From: Fusobacterium sp. CAG:439 | GTDB taxonomy: Bacteria; Cyanobacteriota; Vampirovibrionia; Gastranaerophilales; Gastranaerophilaceae | Reading direction: 5' to 3' | DNA length: 64,000 bases | NCBI GenBank assembly: GCA_000438175.1 | Contig: FR900459.1 | Span: 37,787 to 101,786, forward strand | In this document: one piece after another, positions 1-7,674 of the stretch | Layout of the letters: every line of letters starts with the position of its first letter | Position numbering within the stretch: position 1 is the stretch's first letter | The notes under the pieces: generated by a model | The model's input: only the letters and a program-made list of their open reading frames with translations | Told to the model about the DNA's origin: nothing | Database searches by the model: none | Position numbers and translations under genes: made by a program

Positions 1-90
1 CCGCCAATCAGGTTTTGTATAATAATTTACAAGATTTGAAAGCATAAGAAGGAGCGTAACAGCTCCGCCCGTATTTGGGTTTTGCATAAT
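1..90 (+). repeat. ribosomal-operon spacer repeats, copies 1 (partial) and 2
   Basis: Bases 1-23 are the right end of a repeat whose core is an AATTAGGTTTTGTATAA-like tail, and 51-90 is a fuller copy with a GGAGC/GCTCC hairpin followed by a GTATTTGGGTTTTGCATAAT tail. The same unit recurs at 1671, 1737 and 2220 between ribosomal protein genes. It lies just before rpsN, in the position expected after rplE, which is outside the window. The function is unknown. It could be an intercistronic mRNA-processing or stability hairpin, and the tail also resembles a -10 box. Confidence 0.6.
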
Positions 91-119
91 AAAAATAACA
101 AACAAAAAAGGAGAAATTC

Positions 120-326
120 ATGGCTAAAAAAGCGATGATAAACAAAGAACTAAGACGCGAAAAACTTGTTGCAGCAGGTAAATACCCTGCAGTAAGACTT
201 CATAACAGATGCAGCATTTGCGGCAGACCTCACGGTTTCCACAGAGATTTCGGTCTTTGCAGAATTTGTTTAAGAAAAATGGCTCACGAAGGTTTACTTC
301 CGGGCGTAACTAAAGCAAGCTGGTAG
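120..326 (+). CDS. rpsN: 30S ribosomal protein S14, zinc-binding type
   Basis: Small-subunit protein of the 30S head. The 68-residue product is the short zinc-ribbon form: CSIC near residues 31-34 and CRIC near 47-50 supply four cysteine ligands, and the C-terminus ends KASW as in this family. A strong AAGGAG lies 6-7 bases before ATG. It is the first complete gene of a partial spc operon (rpsN-rpsH-rplF-rplR). A terminator-like hairpin follows at 401-443, so it may not be fully cotranscribed with rpsH. Confidence 0.95.
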   Translation: MAKKAMINKELRREKLVAAGKYPAVRLHNRCSICGRPHGFHRDFGLCRICLRKMAHEGLLPGVTKASW

Positions 327-627
327 GCACGTGCACTGCACCCGATTATTAGGGTATGTAATCATTAACCGCCAGTTAACTTAAACATAACAATATATAA
401 AATATACCAAAGGACCGAGGGATGCGGTCTTTTTTGGTATATTATGGTTAACATTTATTAACCCCTGCTTGCAATTTGTAACAGGTCATGATAAATTAAG
501 TATGTCAGACTGTCGGAAGACGTCCGCAAATAAGTCGGGCAAATATTAATCCGATAAGTGACGGGTAGTATGGATACTGCCGATAATAATATAATTCGGC
601 AAGTCCGCAAGAGTAAAGGAAAAAACT
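327..627 (+). other. 301-bp gap between rpsN and rpsH: terminator plus structured leader
   Basis: No coding region is apparent. The gap holds a terminator hairpin (401-443), a possible promoter (TTGCAA at about 473, 17 bp, TAAATT) and, from about 505 to 618, a run of short hairpins. Examples are GGTAGTA/ATACTGCC around a tiny loop, and GCCGA/TCGGC. A gap this large inside an spc operon is unusual. It suggests rpsH is separately transcribed with a structured 5' leader, possibly a ribosomal-protein autoregulatory site. That role is inferred from position only. Confidence 0.5.
401..443 (+). terminator. rho-independent terminator after rpsN
   Basis: The stem GGACCG/CGGTCT has a 7-base loop and runs into six Ts. 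It is nested in an outer 11-bp pairing, AATATACCAAA with TTTGGTATATT. Placed inside a ribosomal protein operon, it would act as an attenuator or full stop. Confidence 0.7.
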
Positions 628-1026
628 ATGTCAATGACAGATCCTATAGCAGATATGCTAACAAGAATCAGAAACGCTAATATGGTTTCTCACCCATCAG
701 TTGAAATGCCGTCTTCTAAATTGAAAGTTCAATTGGCTAAATTGTTAAAAGAAGAAGGTTTCATCACTGATTACAACGTTAAAGAAGACGGGAAATTTAA
801 AGTTTTAGAAATTACTTTAAAATATGATGCTAAAAACAAACCTGTCATCACTAAATTAGAAAGAATTTCTAAACCCGGTTTAAGAAACTACAGTAAAGCT
901 AAAAATCTGCCTAAAGTATTAGGCGGTATGGGCATCGCTATTGTTTCAACAAGCAAAGGTCTTTTAACAGACAGAAAAGCTCGTAAAGAAAACATCGGCG
1001 GTGAAGTTCTTTGCTACGTTTACTAG
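628..1026 (+). CDS. rpsH: 30S ribosomal protein S8
   Basis: Primary 16S rRNA-binding protein that in many bacteria also represses the spc operon translationally. The 132-residue product begins [17 protein letters not shown], the hallmark S8 N-terminus, and ends GGEVLCYVY, as in the family. AAAGGA lies 8 bases before the chosen ATG. It sits downstream of a 301-bp non-coding gap with hairpins. Since S8 is a known autoregulator elsewhere, that leader is a candidate control site. Confidence 0.96.
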   Translation: MSMTDPIADMLTRIRNANMVSHPSVEMPSSKLKVQLAKLLKEEGFITDYNVKEDGKFKVLEITLKYDAKNKPVITKLERISKPGLRNYSKAKNLPKVLGGMGIAIVSTSKGLLTDRKARKENIGGEVLCYVY

Positions 1027-1131
1027 AAAATTAAGTGGTCTATTGCAATGTAAACCACATTTTATGATAAGCTTAAGTATAATTGGTAGAAAAACTTAAG
1101 ATATGTAGAATATACCCAAAGGAGAAAATAA

Positions 1132-1671
1132 ATGTCACGTATTGGTAAAAAACCTATCGAAATCCCACAAGGGGTTGAAGTAAAAATAGAAGGTCATACA
1201 GTTACTGTAAAAGGACCTCACGGAACTGAAGTTGTTGAAGTTCGTCCGGAAATTGAAGTAAAAGTTGAAGATAATCACATCGTACTTTCTAAAGTAGGAG
1301 ATTCCAGAGAAACTGATGCTTTATACGGTTTGTCTAGAACTTTAGTTGCTAACGCTGTTCACGGTGTTAAAGAATTATTCGAAAAGAAATTGGAAATCCA
1401 AGGTGTTGGTTATCGTGCCAACATGGAAGGTAAAAACTTAAACTTAGCTTTAGGTTATTCTCACCCTGTTGTTGTTGAACCGCCTGAAGGTATTACAATT
1501 TCTGTTGAAGCTAACACTAAAATTTCAGTAAAAGGAACAAACAAGCAAACTGTAGGTGATGTTGCAGCATTCATCAGATCTAAACGTCCTCCTGAAGTTT
1601 ATAAAGGAAAAGGTGTAAGATACGAAGGCGAACACATCAGACGTAAAGCCGGTAAAGCTGGTAAAAAATAG
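1132..1671 (+). CDS. rplF: 50S ribosomal protein L6
   Basis: Two-domain large-subunit protein near the sarcin-ricin loop. The 179 residues start MSRIGKKPIEIPQGV and end with the typical KGKGVRYEGEHIRRKAGK segment. AAAGGAG lies 7 bases upstream. The 105-bp gap before it contains a CTTAAG...CTTAAG pairing and a TATAAT-like box, so an internal promoter is possible. The last base of its TAG stop is also the first G of an intergenic hairpin repeat. Confidence 0.96.
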   Translation: MSRIGKKPIEIPQGVEVKIEGHTVTVKGPHGTEVVEVRPEIEVKVEDNHIVLSKVGDSRETDALYGLSRTLVANAVHGVKELFEKKLEIQGVGYRANMEGKNLNLALGYSHPVVVEPPEGITISVEANTKISVKGTNKQTVGDVAAFIRSKRPPEVYKGKGVRYEGEHIRRKAGKAGKK

Positions 1672-1777
1672 GAGCGTAGCCGCTCCACCCGCCAATTAAG
1701 CTTTGTATAAACTTTTGAGGCGGTAACGCTAAAGAAGGAGCGTAAAAACTCCAAGCCATATTGAAGCTTTGTATAAT
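1671..1777 (+). repeat. ribosomal-operon spacer repeats, copies 3 and 4
   Basis: Copy 3 (1671-1710) is a GGAGCG/CGCTCC hairpin with a TAGC loop, then ACCCGCC and an AATTAAGCTTTGTATAA tail. Copy 4 (1737-1777) has a weaker GGAG...CTCC stem and a GAAGCTTTGTATAAT tail. Together they fill most of the rplF-rplR gap. Copy 3 begins on the last base of the rplF stop codon, exactly as the copy after rplR does. Confidence 0.7.
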
Positions 1778-1851
1778 GCGCACATATGGAGATATTACAT
1801 GTGAAGGGTGAATAGCCCGCTAAAACAGGTAAATTGAAAGGAATAAAAAAA

Positions 1852-2220
1852 ATGATTAAACAAGAAAACAGAAAACCAAGAATACAAAAAAGACATAAGT
1901 CTATCAGAGTTAAATTATCAGGAACGGCTGAATTCCCGAGATTAGCTGTTTACAGAAGTACTAAACACATTTATGCTCAATTGATTGACGATGTTAATCA
2001 TGTAACATTGGCATCAGCTTCTTCTAACGACAAAGAGTTAAAAGAAAAATTAGCTCACGGCGGAAACATTGAAGCAGCTAAAGTTGTCGGTGAAGCAATT
2101 GCTAAAAAAGCAAAAGTTAAAGGCATCGAATGTGTTGTATTTGACCGCGGCGGTTTCTTATATCACGGTCGTGTAGCAGCTTTGGCTGATGCAGCCAGAG
2201 AAGCAGGCTTAATGTTCTAG
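1852..2220 (+). CDS. rplR: 50S ribosomal protein L18
   Basis: 5S rRNA-binding protein. I chose ATG 1852, preceded by GAAAGGA, over an in-frame TTG six codons upstream that overlaps this Shine-Dalgarno. This gives 122 residues, the usual length. The product has the basic [15 protein letters not shown] start, the [14 protein letters not shown] strand and the C-terminal [25 protein letters not shown] signature. In most bacteria rpsE follows. Here a repeat and a terminator follow instead. Confidence 0.95.
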   Translation: MIKQENRKPRIQKRHKSIRVKLSGTAEFPRLAVYRSTKHIYAQLIDDVNHVTLASASSNDKELKEKLAHGGNIEAAKVVGEAIAKKAKVKGIECVVFDRGGFLYHGRVAALADAAREAGLMF

Positions 2221-2262
2221 GAGCGTAGCCGCTCCACCCGCCCAAATTAGGTTTTGTATAAA
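2220..2262 (+). repeat. ribosomal-operon spacer repeat, copy 5
   Basis: The GGAGCG/CGCTCC hairpin starts on the last base of the rplR stop codon, followed by ACCCGCCC and an AAATTAGGTTTTGTATAA tail. The first 24 bases match copy 3 almost exactly. Confidence 0.7.
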
Positions 2263-2308
2263 CTTATCAGGCAGAATAAAAAGGAGCATAGGCGCATATA
2301 ACATAAAT

Positions 2309-2342
2309 AAAAAAGACAGAGTGTAAAGCCTCTGTCTTTTTT
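2309..2342 (+). terminator. terminator ending the truncated spc operon
   Basis: A 13-bp pairing of AAAAAAGACAGAG with CTCTGTCTTTTTT across an 8-base loop. It closes transcription after rplR, where rpsE, rpmD, rplO and secY would normally continue. Confidence 0.85.
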
Positions 2343-2416
2343 AATGCTTAAAAAATAATTAAGTATTTCCGGTTTTGATATTTTTTATATTATTATAGAT
2401 TTAGGAGATATTTAAA

Positions 2417-3457
2417 ATGGAATATAAAGATTATTATGATATATTAGGCGTAAAGCGTGATGCTTCAGATTCTGAGATTAAGTCGGCATACAGAAAACTT
2501 GCACGGAAATACCACCCTGATGTTAATAAAACTAAAGAGGCTGAAAGTAAATTTAAAGATATTAATGAAGCCTATGAAGTATTAGGGGACAAACAAAAAA
2601 GGCAAAGATATGACAGTTTAGGTTCTAACTGGCAGGGCGGTCAAAGTTATACTCCGCCTCCCGGATTTGAACAATTTGGTTTTGGCGGCGGACAAGGCGG
2701 TTATCAGAGCTACAGCTTTAACGGACAGGACTTAGGCGGTTTCTCTGACTTTTTCAGTTCATTATTCGGTGATATGATGGGTGCAAGAGCCGGAGCACAG
2801 GGAATGAATTTTGGCGGATTTGATTTTGGCGGCGGAGCACAACAGACTTCCTCATCAAGAAGACGGCAGCAACAGGCTCCAAAGTCGGAGGATCTTGATG
2901 TAACAATGAATTTGAATGTTACTGTCAAAGACATATTCGATCAAAAACCTGTAACTGTAAAGTTTAATAATCTTGACCGCTGTACTAAATGCTCGGGTAA
3001 CGGCGGTTATTGCAGTGAATGCGGCGGGACAGGTTTCAAATCAGAACCGAAATCTATTAAAGTTAAACTTCCCCCAAATATTACCGAAGGTCAAAAAGTA
3101 AGGATTAAAGGAGAAGGAAAATCAGATTCTTACGGAAGAAAAGGAGATTTATACCTTATTGTTAATATTAAAGATAAAGAATATGAAGTCAGCGGTGCTG
3201 ATTTAACGAAAGAAATAGAAATTACACCTCCCGAAGCGGTTCTGGGCGTAAAAAAAGAAATAGAAACTCTTCATGGAAAAATAAGCATAAAAATACCGCC
3301 AAAAACCTCATCGGGTCAATCTTTAAGATTAAAAGAACTCGGCTTGCCAAAAAAAGGCGGCGGATACGGAAATCTTAATGCAAAGATTAAGATAGTTATC
3401 CCAAAAACGTTGTCAGACAAGCAAATAGACCTTTACAAAAAACTTTCGGAATTATAA
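2417..3457 (+). CDS. DnaJ-family co-chaperone with a single reduced zinc centre
   Basis: Hsp40 co-chaperone that stimulates DnaK ATPase. The 346 residues contain a J domain (about 1-65) with the HPD motif in KYHPDVNK, a long Gly/Phe-rich linker (about 75-140), and C-terminal substrate-binding beta domains. Full DnaJ has four CxxCxGxG repeats. Here only CTKCSGNG and CSECGGTG, near residues 190-205, are present, enough for one zinc site. It is therefore intermediate between DnaJ and CbpA. GGAGAT precedes the ATG. The gene is monocistronic, between two terminators, with no dnaK or grpE nearby. Confidence 0.88.
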   Translation: MEYKDYYDILGVKRDASDSEIKSAYRKLARKYHPDVNKTKEAESKFKDINEAYEVLGDKQKRQRYDSLGSNWQGGQSYTPPPGFEQFGFGGGQGGYQSYSFNGQDLGGFSDFFSSLFGDMMGARAGAQGMNFGGFDFGGGAQQTSSSRRRQQQAPKSEDLDVTMNLNVTVKDIFDQKPVTVKFNNLDRCTKCSGNGGYCSECGGTGFKSEPKSIKVKLPPNITEGQKVRIKGEGKSDSYGRKGDLYLIVNIKDKEYEVSGADLTKEIEITPPEAVLGVKKEIETLHGKISIKIPPKTSSGQSLRLKELGLPKKGGGYGNLNAKIKIVIPKTLSDKQIDLYKKLSEL

Positions 3458-3485
3458 AAAAGAAGGCATAAAGCCTTCTTTTTTT
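3456..3485. terminator. bidirectional terminator, dnaJ-like gene / prepilin
   Basis: AAAAAAGAAGGC pairs with GCCTTCTTTTTTT around ATAAA. Runs of A and T on both sides allow it to serve both convergent genes. Confidence 0.8.
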
Positions 3486-4179
3486 ACCAATCCATTTCCC
3501 ATCCGTTGCCGATCAGGTAACCTATGCCGTCAATATCATCGTCACCGCGCGCACAGCCTTCATCCCAGTCATATTGTCTTTGAGCTTCTAATGAACCTCC
3601 ATTAGGACAGTTTGCACCATTTTTTTTACAATCAGGATGCAATTTAAAACCATCTACAGTTGCATCTGAATAATAAAACATCCTCCAATAATCTCTGCAG
3701 CCTATATTAGGTCCCTTTCTGCCATTAGTATCGACATATATGTATCCTTCTCCGGTACCTGCATTACCCGAGAAATAGCCCATACAGAAACTAGCTCCGC
3801 TAGCCAGAGAGAAACATCGTGAAGACTGCCCTCTGCCCGCTGCAATAACTGTTCCGTTTAATGATTTATATTCGTCGGCAAAACAAGGCTGAGGTTTGTC
3901 CCCACAATCTTGAACAACTTTAAAGTAATTTTTTACAAAAGGATTAACGGATACATCAAAATCTGAATTATTCAATTTGGTCTCATTAATACCTACTGCA
4001 TTATTATCCGTTAAAAACATAGACAATGCCTGCTGCATTTCATTATAGAATTTATGTGCCTGTGCTACATAAGTCTTTTTTTGATGATTTTGCATTAAAG
4101 TCGGAACAGTCATTGCCGACACAACACCGATAATTCCTAAAGTAACTAAAACCTCTGCAAGTGTAAAACCTTTTTTCAT
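3484..4179 (-). CDS. type IV prepilin-like protein (own start, orphan poly-G leader upstream)
   Basis: Pseudopilin/pilin subunit of a type IV pilus or type II secretion apparatus, processed at the inner membrane. The leader MKKG precedes FTLAEVLVTLGIIGVVSAM, with Glu at mature position 5. The remainder is a globular domain with many cysteines and a GRxDYWRMFYY-like segment, ending NGWEMDW. GGAG lies upstream of the ATG, with a promoter and a 17-bp palindrome behind that (4201-4246). A second SD-ATG with a G10 tract lies further upstream at 4310 and would read into this frame if one base were added. The exact role, major or minor pilin, is unknown. Confidence 0.85.
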   Translation of the reverse strand: MKKGFTLAEVLVTLGIIGVVSAMTVPTLMQNHQKKTYVAQAHKFYNEMQQALSMFLTDNNAVGINETKLNNSDFDVSVNPFVKNYFKVVQDCGDKPQPCFADEYKSLNGTVIAAGRGQSSRCFSLASGASFCMGYFSGNAGTGEGYIYVDTNGRKGPNIGCRDYWRMFYYSDATVDGFKLHPDCKKNGANCPNGGSLEAQRQYDWDEGCARGDDDIDGIGYLIGNGWEMDW

Positions 4180-4200
4180 AATTAAAACTCCAATATTATA

Positions 4201-4246
4201 GTGACTTCTTACATCACTATTATAACAGAGTTCACGATTTTTACAA
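4201..4246 (-). promoter_or_regulatory. prepilin promoter with 17-bp palindrome
   Basis: On the minus strand the -35 is TTGTAA (4241-4246), the spacer 16 bp and the -10 TATAAT (4219-4224). Immediately downstream is GTGATGTAAGAAGTCAC (4201-4217), with GTGA/TCAC arms and a 9-base centre. The same arrangement occurs at the prepilin promoter at 32574-32619, which suggests a shared operator. Confidence 0.65.
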
Positions 4247-4262
4247 CCCCTTAAAAACAGGT

Positions 4263-4310
4263 TCAGAAGCCCTGAAACGCCCCCCCCCCAACAGTTTGAA
4301 ATCTTTTCAT
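4263..4310 (-). CDS. 15-codon leader ORF with G10 tract, upstream of prepilin
   Basis: An AAAGGAGC Shine-Dalgarno precedes ATG 4310. The reading frame is MKRFQTV, then the G10 tract (C10 on the plus strand, 4280-4289), then a TGA at 4263. A promoter-like TTGAAG-17-TATAAT precedes it. Adding one G makes the frame run uninterrupted into the prepilin at 4179 (827 nt plus 1 is divisible by 3). The homologous leader frame seen at 24146 instead ends at a TAA here. I infer a vestigial copy of the poly-G prepilin leader, bypassed by a newer start. Confidence 0.5.
   Translation of the reverse strand: MKRFQTVGGGAFQGF
4280..4289. repeat. C10/G10 homopolymer, tract 1
   Basis: Ten Cs on the plus strand, read as GGG-rich codons in the leader of the prepilin at 3484-4179. 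It is one of seven 10-base C/G runs in this AT-rich window. Confidence 0.95.
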
Positions 4311-4429
4311 TTTTGCTCCTTTCTTTTTTAATATTATAGCATATTCTTATTCAAACTTCAATAAACTCAATAAACCATTGACAACATTGCAGATTAAACG
4401 GAAAATAAAAGCTATGGGGGATATTTTGT

Positions 4430-5533
4430 ATGACTAAAGAAACTTTTTTACACGAAAAACATGTTAATCTTGATGCCAAAATGGTTGACTTTGCAGGCTG
4501 GCATATGCCTGTACAGTATACGTCAATTATTGAAGAACACAAAACTGTCAGAGAAAAAGTCGGATTATTTGACGTTTCTCATATGGGAGAAGTTTTTGTT
4601 TCCGGGAAAGATGCACTTGAATTTCTTAATAAAATTGTTCCCCAGAATATTTCCAAACTCAATTATGAAAAAGCGGTATACTGTCAGCTTCCGAATAAAA
4701 ACGGCGGTTTAATAGATGACTTGATTATATATAAACTTGGTATTTTAGAATACCTTGTAATTTGTAATGCATCAAGAATTGACGAAGATTTAAACTGGAT
4801 GGTAAGAAACAGTAAAGGTTTTGACGTAAAAATCGACAATCGCTCGCACGAATTTTCTCTGCTTGCGGTACAAGGTCCCCTTGCTGATACTTTAATGCGC
4901 AAAATGGGGTTAACAACAAATCAGGAATCATTTACAATTAAACCTGCAAAGATAGCAGGAATTAAAGTTTTAGTTTCACGTACAGGCTATACCGGTGAAG
5001 ACGGTTATGAAATTCTTGTTGAAAACCGCCATTCAGAATATCTCTGGGATAAAATTCTCGAGGATGGTCAAGAATTCGGGATAAAACCGATTGGTCTGGG
5101 TGCACGTGATACATTGAGACTTGAAGCCGCATTGCATTTGTACGGTAATGATTTAGACGAAAATACAACACCGATTGAAGCAGGTTTAAGCTGGTCTGTC
5201 CCGAAAGATAAAGAAGATAATTACAATGGAAAAGATGTTATAACAGAACAGATTAAAAACGGCACAAAGAAAAAACTGGTCGGCTTAAAGATGCTCGACA
5301 AGGCAATTGCAAGACATGAATATGAAGTTTATAAAGACGGTGAAAAGATAGGAATAATTACAAGCGGCGGTCCTTCTCCGATGTTAGGCGCAAATATTGC
5401 CCTTGCTTATGTAAAAAATGATAAAGAAATTTGCACAGGCTCCATCGTTCAGGTTATGATAAGAGAAAAACTTCACGATGCCGAAATTGTAAAAAGACCG
5501 TTTATTGAAAAAAGAAATAAAATAAAACTATAA
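4430..5533 (+). CDS. gcvT: aminomethyltransferase (glycine cleavage T protein)
   Basis: Transfers the methylene group from aminomethyl-lipoyl H protein to tetrahydrofolate, releasing ammonia. The 367 residues show the folate-binding motifs FDVSHMGE (about 48-55), RTGYTGEDGYEI (about 185-196) and a C-terminal barrel with GxVTSGGPSPML-like sequence. GGGGGA lies before the ATG. It is first in gcvT-gcvH-gcvPA, with gaps of 19 and 3 bases. No glycine riboswitch core is visible in the 120 bases upstream. Confidence 0.95.
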   Translation: MTKETFLHEKHVNLDAKMVDFAGWHMPVQYTSIIEEHKTVREKVGLFDVSHMGEVFVSGKDALEFLNKIVPQNISKLNYEKAVYCQLPNKNGGLIDDLIIYKLGILEYLVICNASRIDEDLNWMVRNSKGFDVKIDNRSHEFSLLAVQGPLADTLMRKMGLTTNQESFTIKPAKIAGIKVLVSRTGYTGEDGYEILVENRHSEYLWDKILEDGQEFGIKPIGLGARDTLRLEAALHLYGNDLDENTTPIEAGLSWSVPKDKEDNYNGKDVITEQIKNGTKKKLVGLKMLDKAIARHEYEVYKDGEKIGIITSGGPSPMLGANIALAYVKNDKEICTGSIVQVMIREKLHDAEIVKRPFIEKRNKIKL

Positions 5534-5552
5534 CAACAAAAAGGAGAAATAA

Positions 5553-5939
5553 ATGAGTATTACAGAAAAAATTTTATGTTCTAAATCTCACGAATTCTTG
5601 TTAGATAATGGAGATAACACATTCACTATAGGTTTAACAGATTATGCCGTAGAACAACTCGGTGACATCGTTTTTTTAGAGCTTCCCGAAACAGGTGCAG
5701 AATTTAAAAAAGGCGAAACTTTTGCAACTGTTGAATCTGTTAAAGCCGCATCTGAAATTTATATGCCGGTAAGCGGTAAAATTATTGAAATAAATGAAGA
5801 AGCAGCAAATTCTCCGGAAATTTTAAATGAGGACAGTTATGAAAAAGGATGGCTTGTAAAAGTTGAAGCAACAGGTGATACAGCTGCCGAACAAAGCGAC
5901 CTTTTAGAATATAACGATTATAAAGAAGAATTGGAATAA
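5553..5939 (+). CDS. gcvH: glycine cleavage system H protein
   Basis: Lipoyl carrier that shuttles the aminomethyl group between the P, T and L proteins. The 128 residues contain GLTDYAVEQLGDIVFLELPE and the lipoylation site in FATVESVKAASEIYMPVSG, where Lys is in VKA near residue 63. The length is normal. AAAAGGAG lies 7 bases before ATG. It lies between gcvT and gcvPA in one transcription unit. Confidence 0.97.
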   Translation: MSITEKILCSKSHEFLLDNGDNTFTIGLTDYAVEQLGDIVFLELPETGAEFKKGETFATVESVKAASEIYMPVSGKIIEINEEAANSPEILNEDSYEKGWLVKVEATGDTAAEQSDLLEYNDYKEELE

Positions 5940-5942
5940 TAT

Positions 5943-7181
5943 ATGAAAAATTTTTTAGTACATACCGATGAAGTGAAAAGAGAAATGCTTGAAAGTATTA
6001 ATGTTTCAAGCGTTGAGGATTTATTTAGACAAATTCCGCAAAAAGCCCGTATGGAAAAACTCGGCTTTAAAAATCCTTTAAGCGAAATGGAAGTTCAAAA
6101 ACGGATTAAATCTCTTGCAAAAAAGAACAATGCGGATTATGTAACGTTTTTAGGCGCAGGGGCTTACAACAAGTTTATTCCGGCGTGTATTTCACAGGTT
6201 GCAAACAGATTTGAATTTCTCACGGCATATACCCCGTACCAGCCTGAAATCTCACAGGGGACACTTCAAGTTATGTACGAATTCCAGACAATGATTTGCA
6301 GACTTACGGGAATGGATATTTCTAACGCAACAATGTACGATGCTGCAAGCGCATGCGCAGAAGCCGTATTGATGGCAGTAAGAATTTCAAAGAAAAATAA
6401 AGTTCTTGTATCACAAAATTTAAATCCCGAATATATTGATGTAATAAAAACTTACTGTTGGGCAAATGAAATCGAATTAAATCTTTTTGATGAACTGCCT
6501 GAAGAAACAAAGGATTATGCTTGTGTTCTTATCCAAAACCCTGATTTTTACGGGGAAATAACAGAGATTACAAGACCTGACTGTCTGCTTGCGGTTTGTG
6601 TTGAAATATCATCTTTAGGAATTCTTAAGCCTCCTTCAGATGCCGATATTGTTGTCGGGGATATTCAAACTCTTGGTATTCCTATGGAGTTTGGCGGTCC
6701 GCATGCAGGATTTATCGCATGTAAAGAAAAATTCATGCGTCAAATTCCGGGGCGACTTGCAGGAAGAACCGTTGACGCTGACGGAAATCCTGCATACTGT
6801 CTGACTATCCAAACAAGAGAGCAGCATATTAAACGTGAAAAAGCTACCAGCAACATTTGTTCAAATCAGGCTTTAATGGGACTTTGCGCAACTTTATACT
6901 TAACACTGCTGGGTGAAGAAGGCTTCAGGCAGGCATCATACCTTTCTGCCAAAAGAGCGCATCAATTATCTGAAAAACTTGCAGAAAAAGGTATTAAAAC
7001 ATTAAACAAACAGTTCTTTAACGAGTTTGTAATTGAAGTTAAAGATGCAGATAACCTGCTTTCTAAACTGAAAGAAAACGGAATTATCGGCGGATTGAAA
7101 CTTGATGAGCAAAAAATTCTTGTTGCCGCAACCGAAATGAATACAGACGAAGATATTCAAGCATATGTTAAAAGTATTTAA
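5943..7181 (+). CDS. gcvPA: glycine dehydrogenase (decarboxylating) subunit 1
   Basis: N-terminal half of the split P protein, which decarboxylates glycine with PLP bound in the partner subunit. The 412 residues carry AMFLGAGAYNKFIP-like, TPYQPEISQGTLQ and DIQTLGIPMEFGGPHAGF motifs and a C-terminal RTREQHIKREKATSNICSNQAL segment. It is somewhat shorter than typical homologues, about 440-450 residues. The partner gcvPB, which holds the PLP lysine, does not follow. A reverse-strand gene overlaps the stop by four bases. Confidence 0.95.
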   Translation: MKNFLVHTDEVKREMLESINVSSVEDLFRQIPQKARMEKLGFKNPLSEMEVQKRIKSLAKKNNADYVTFLGAGAYNKFIPACISQVANRFEFLTAYTPYQPEISQGTLQVMYEFQTMICRLTGMDISNATMYDAASACAEAVLMAVRISKKNKVLVSQNLNPEYIDVIKTYCWANEIELNLFDELPEETKDYACVLIQNPDFYGEITEITRPDCLLAVCVEISSLGILKPPSDADIVVGDIQTLGIPMEFGGPHAGFIACKEKFMRQIPGRLAGRTVDADGNPAYCLTIQTREQHIKREKATSNICSNQALMGLCATLYLTLLGEEGFRQASYLSAKRAHQLSEKLAEKGIKTLNKQFFNEFVIEVKDADNLLSKLKENGIIGGLKLDEQKILVAATEMNTDEDIQAYVKSI

Positions 7182-7522
7182 GCTTCTTTAAATGTATTAT
7201 AAAACACCGTAAATGCTTTTTTAGGAGTATCAAATTTTTTAACAGAACATCCCTTCACAAGGTACATATGCTCGTCTGTTTCCACCATTAGGTTAATTCT
7301 TTTTCTTGAAGCATGCCATTTCATAACAAAATTAGAAATTTTATCATCAGGATTTGAAAGCTTAATTTCAATTAATCCGTTAACCTGCGCTACAGTCGGA
7401 CGTTTAACCTGTTTTTCATCCACATAAACAGTAGCAAAATTTTGTTTTACTTCAGGCGGATTATCAATCTTTGCTTTAAAAGACAAATTTGTTTCTAATT
7501 CCATAATAATAACGTCTTGCAT
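7178..7522 (-). CDS. hypothetical protein, 114 aa
   Basis: I do not recognise the family. The product is mixed alpha/beta with alternating hydrophobic strands (FATVYVDEKQ, GLIEIKLSN, FVMKWHASRKRINLMVETDEHMYLVKGC) and no signal peptide or membrane segment. AAGGA lies 6 bases before the ATG. The stop overlaps the convergent gcvPA stop. It lies just downstream of tRNA-Val on the same strand. Confidence 0.6.
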   Translation of the reverse strand: MQDVIIMELETNLSFKAKIDNPPEVKQNFATVYVDEKQVKRPTVAQVNGLIEIKLSNPDDKISNFVMKWHASRKRINLMVETDEHMYLVKGCSVKKFDTPKKAFTVFYNTFKEA

Positions 7523-7557
7523 ACTCAGTCCTTAAGATTATTTATTAAAAAAGTAAC

Positions 7558-7630
7558 TGGGCGATACGTGACTCGAACACGTGACCCCCACAACGTCAAT
7601 GTGGTGCGCTACCAACTGCGCTAATCGCCC
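7558..7630 (-). tRNA. tRNA-Val (GAC anticodon)
   Basis: Minus-strand cloverleaf with acceptor GGGCGAT/ATCGCCC, D-arm GCGCAGTTGGTAGCGC, anticodon stem CCACA/TGTGG with loop TTGACGT (anticodon GAC) and T-arm CACGTGTTCGAGTCACGTG. The discriminator is A and CCA is not encoded. Confidence 0.95.
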
Positions 7631-7674
7631 GAATAAACTCTCAATTTTCAACATATTTATTATATCATAAAATA

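Noticed and set aside
4311..4429. Glycine riboswitch before gcvT
   Set aside because: The region is short and AT-rich and lacks the glycine aptamer core sequences.
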